Below are positions 8,343 to 10,553 of a stretch of 10,553 nt of DNA, piece after piece. The notes under the pieces were generated by a model, which saw only the letters and a program-made list of their open reading frames with translations, made no database searches and was not told the origin of the DNA. How positions within the stretch are numbered: position 1 is the stretch's first letter; each line of letters opens with the position of its first letter. The stretch is from Leptospira interrogans (GTDB lineage Bacteria; Spirochaetota; Leptospiria; Leptospirales; Leptospiraceae), in NCBI RefSeq assembly GCF_900156205.1, contig NZ_FTNA01000049.1, positions 1-10,553 on the forward strand, written 5' to 3'. The translations under genes and the position numbers were made by a program.

Positions 8343-9123
8343 AATTTTTTCTCCTGAAAAGAAAGGGAAAGAAAAAATTTCCGTAGTTACATGTTACGAT
8401 TTTAGTTTTGCTAGGATTTTAAACGAAACTGAAATCGATTCTATCCTTGTAGGGGATTCACTGGGAATGGTTTTTCAAGGAAATACGAGTACTCTCCCCG
8501 TCACTTTAGAAGAAATGATCTATCATACGAAGGCGGTCCGTCGTGGTGCGCCCGATAAGTTTCTGATCGCCGATCTACCTTTTTTAAGTTATCAGACTTC
8601 TATCGAAGAAGGAATTCGCTCCGCCGGAAAAATCATGAAGGAAAGCGATTGCGACGCGGTTAAAATAGAAGGTGGTTCCGAATTTATCTGTGAGCTGGTT
8701 TCTATTCTCAAACAAATTGGAGTTCCTGTGATGGGGCATTTGGGGCTGACACCTCAGAGTGTTCATGTGTTTGGCGGTCATCGAGTTCAAGGCAAAGGAG
8801 AAGAATCGAGTTCTAAACTACTAAAAGAATCGATTTCTCTTTTTGAGTCAGGTGTTTTCTCAATGGTTCTGGAGATGATTCCCGCTGAACTAGGAAAAAA
8901 AGTAAGTCAAGAAGTAGGTGTTCCTACAATCGGAATCGGAGCTGGTTCGGATTGTGACGGACAGGTTTTGGTTTTAAACGATTTACTTGGATTGGATATA
9001 AACTTTCAACCTAAGTTTTTAAAGAAATTTTCCAATCTGCATTCTATCGTAAAGGAAGCGATCGCGGATTATGATAAAGAAGTAAAATCCGGAGAGTTTC
9101 CAGGGAAAGATCATAGTTTCTGA
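8326..9123 (+). CDS. panB: 3-methyl-2-oxobutanoate hydroxymethyltransferase (ketopantoate synthase)
   Basis: PanB transfers a one-carbon unit from 5,10-methylenetetrahydrofolate to 2-oxoisovalerate, making ketopantoate, the first step to pantothenate and CoA. It is cytoplasmic and Mg-dependent. At 265 residues it has the normal length. LVGDSLGMV (41-49) holds D44 and IADLPFLSY (81-89) holds D83, the metal ligands. DAVKIEGG (110-117) holds K113 and E115. GHLGLTPQSVHVFGGHRVQG (137-156) is the family signature, the catalytic base E183 lies in VLEMIP (181-186), and PTIGIGAGSDCDGQVLV (200-216) ends the barrel. GGGAGG (8315-8320) sits 5 bp before ATG 8326, inside the folK end, giving tight coupling. 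Its folate cofactor links it metabolically to the folK product. panC is not adjacent. Confidence 0.97.
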   Translation: MKNIHKIFSPEKKGKEKISVVTCYDFSFARILNETEIDSILVGDSLGMVFQGNTSTLPVTLEEMIYHTKAVRRGAPDKFLIADLPFLSYQTSIEEGIRSAGKIMKESDCDAVKIEGGSEFICELVSILKQIGVPVMGHLGLTPQSVHVFGGHRVQGKGEESSSKLLKESISLFESGVFSMVLEMIPAELGKKVSQEVGVPTIGIGAGSDCDGQVLVLNDLLGLDINFQPKFLKKFSNLHSIVKEAIADYDKEVKSGEFPGKDHSF

Positions 9124-9197
9124 CGAGTTCTTGACGATAATCGAAATCATAAAAGGTTGTAAAACTTAAGGGAGATGATCCCGTTTTGGAGTGAAGT

Positions 9198-10340
<1,143 letters not shown>

Positions 10341-10392
10341 ACTATAGTTTCGCGCGAGTAACGATTTCTATTTTTCGTCGACTTTGACTTGA

Positions 10393-10434
10393 AAAAGCGG
10401 TCTTGAAAATTCAAAGGCCGCTTCTTTATTTTGG
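10393..10434 (+). terminator. Hairpin terminator after the DAHP synthase-like gene
   Basis: AAGCGG (10395-10400) pairs with CCGCTT (10418-10423), and inside it TTGAA pairs with TTCAA, with unpaired TC and AGG between. The tail CTTTATTTT is T-rich. Lying 55 bp past the stop codon, it is the likely end of the ATPase-folK-panB-DAHP operon. Confidence 0.75.
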
Positions 10435-10450
10435 GCGTGCCTCTCGCCAA

Positions 10451-10478
10451 AATATTCAGAAACTGGAATATTCTTTTT
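10451..10478 (+). terminator. Second hairpin with T tract
   Basis: AATATTCAG (10451-10459) pairs with CTGGAATATT (10463-10472) with one bulged base and a three-base loop, followed by CTTTTT. It may be a back-up terminator for the same operon, or part of a decayed repeat, since GC-rich fragments lie on both sides. Confidence 0.45.
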
Positions 10479-10553
10479 AGACTGGCTTCGAGTCGCGCGC
10501 CTTCACATAACCAACCCCACAAGTTGAATAGGATTTTAGAATCAAAATGAACT

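Noticed and set aside
9131..9163. TTGACG as a -35 box for a separate DAHP-synthase promoter
   Set aside because: No -10-like hexamer occurs at 16-18 bp; the nearest T/A-rich hexamers are at 10 or 21 bp or more.
9161..9187. AAAAC...GGGA...TCCC...GTTTT symmetry before the DAHP-synthase gene, as a terminator or riboswitch
   Set aside because: Only short interrupted pairing (5 and 4 bp) and no T tract; too small for a known riboswitch.
10547..10553. Start of a further gene at the right edge
   Set aside because: Only an ATG and four more bases are visible, with the nearest AGGA about 14 bp upstream; this is not enough to call a gene.

Overview
The window reads as chromosomal DNA of a pathogenic Leptospira (L. 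interrogans group). Three things point there: a DUF1564 protein, a family known essentially from Leptospira; a gene recognised as the Leptospira flagellar-coiling protein FcpA; and low-GC DNA with long gene-poor spacers full of degenerate dispersed repeats. All assignments are from reading the sequence and from memory of families; no database search was run.

Layout. Left part (1-3518): a complete DUF1564 gene (+), a 440-bp spacer with a good promoter candidate, then a MATE-family transporter (+) and GDP-mannose 4,6-dehydratase gmd (+), only 43 bp apart and closed by a strong 16-bp hairpin. Middle (3519-7038): gene-poor. It holds two minus-strand genes, a small four-helix membrane protein (4179-4577) and fcpA (5431-6342, with its own terminator). 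Around them are at least two kinds of inverted-repeat-bounded small elements (3613-3781 and 6860-7012 are one kind; 4021-4120 plus a solo end at 813-829 are another), a 45-bp repeat pair and many copies of a GGGAACTAC-type motif. Right part (7039-10434): a compact plus-strand cluster, DnaC/IstB-like ATPase - folK - panB (each overlapping the next), followed after 74 bp by a type I-beta DAHP synthase-like gene and a hairpin with a T-rich tail.

How the genes relate. folK (folate), panB (pantothenate/CoA) and the DAHP-synthase homologue (entry to the shikimate pathway) are all cofactor or aromatic precursor biosynthesis and may be co-transcribed with the ATPase. The MATE-gmd pair may link envelope sugar-nucleotide synthesis to a transporter, but only adjacency supports that. 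fcpA is a single-gene motility unit.

No defence system, CRISPR array, prophage, tRNA or rRNA was seen. The points most worth a second look are: the hairpin-rich repeat element whose end lies 26 bp before the ATPase-folK-panB operon; the DAHP-synthase homologue in which the metal-binding Cys position is Asp; the ribbon-helix-helix-like segment in the DUF1564 protein; and the unplaced four-helix membrane protein.
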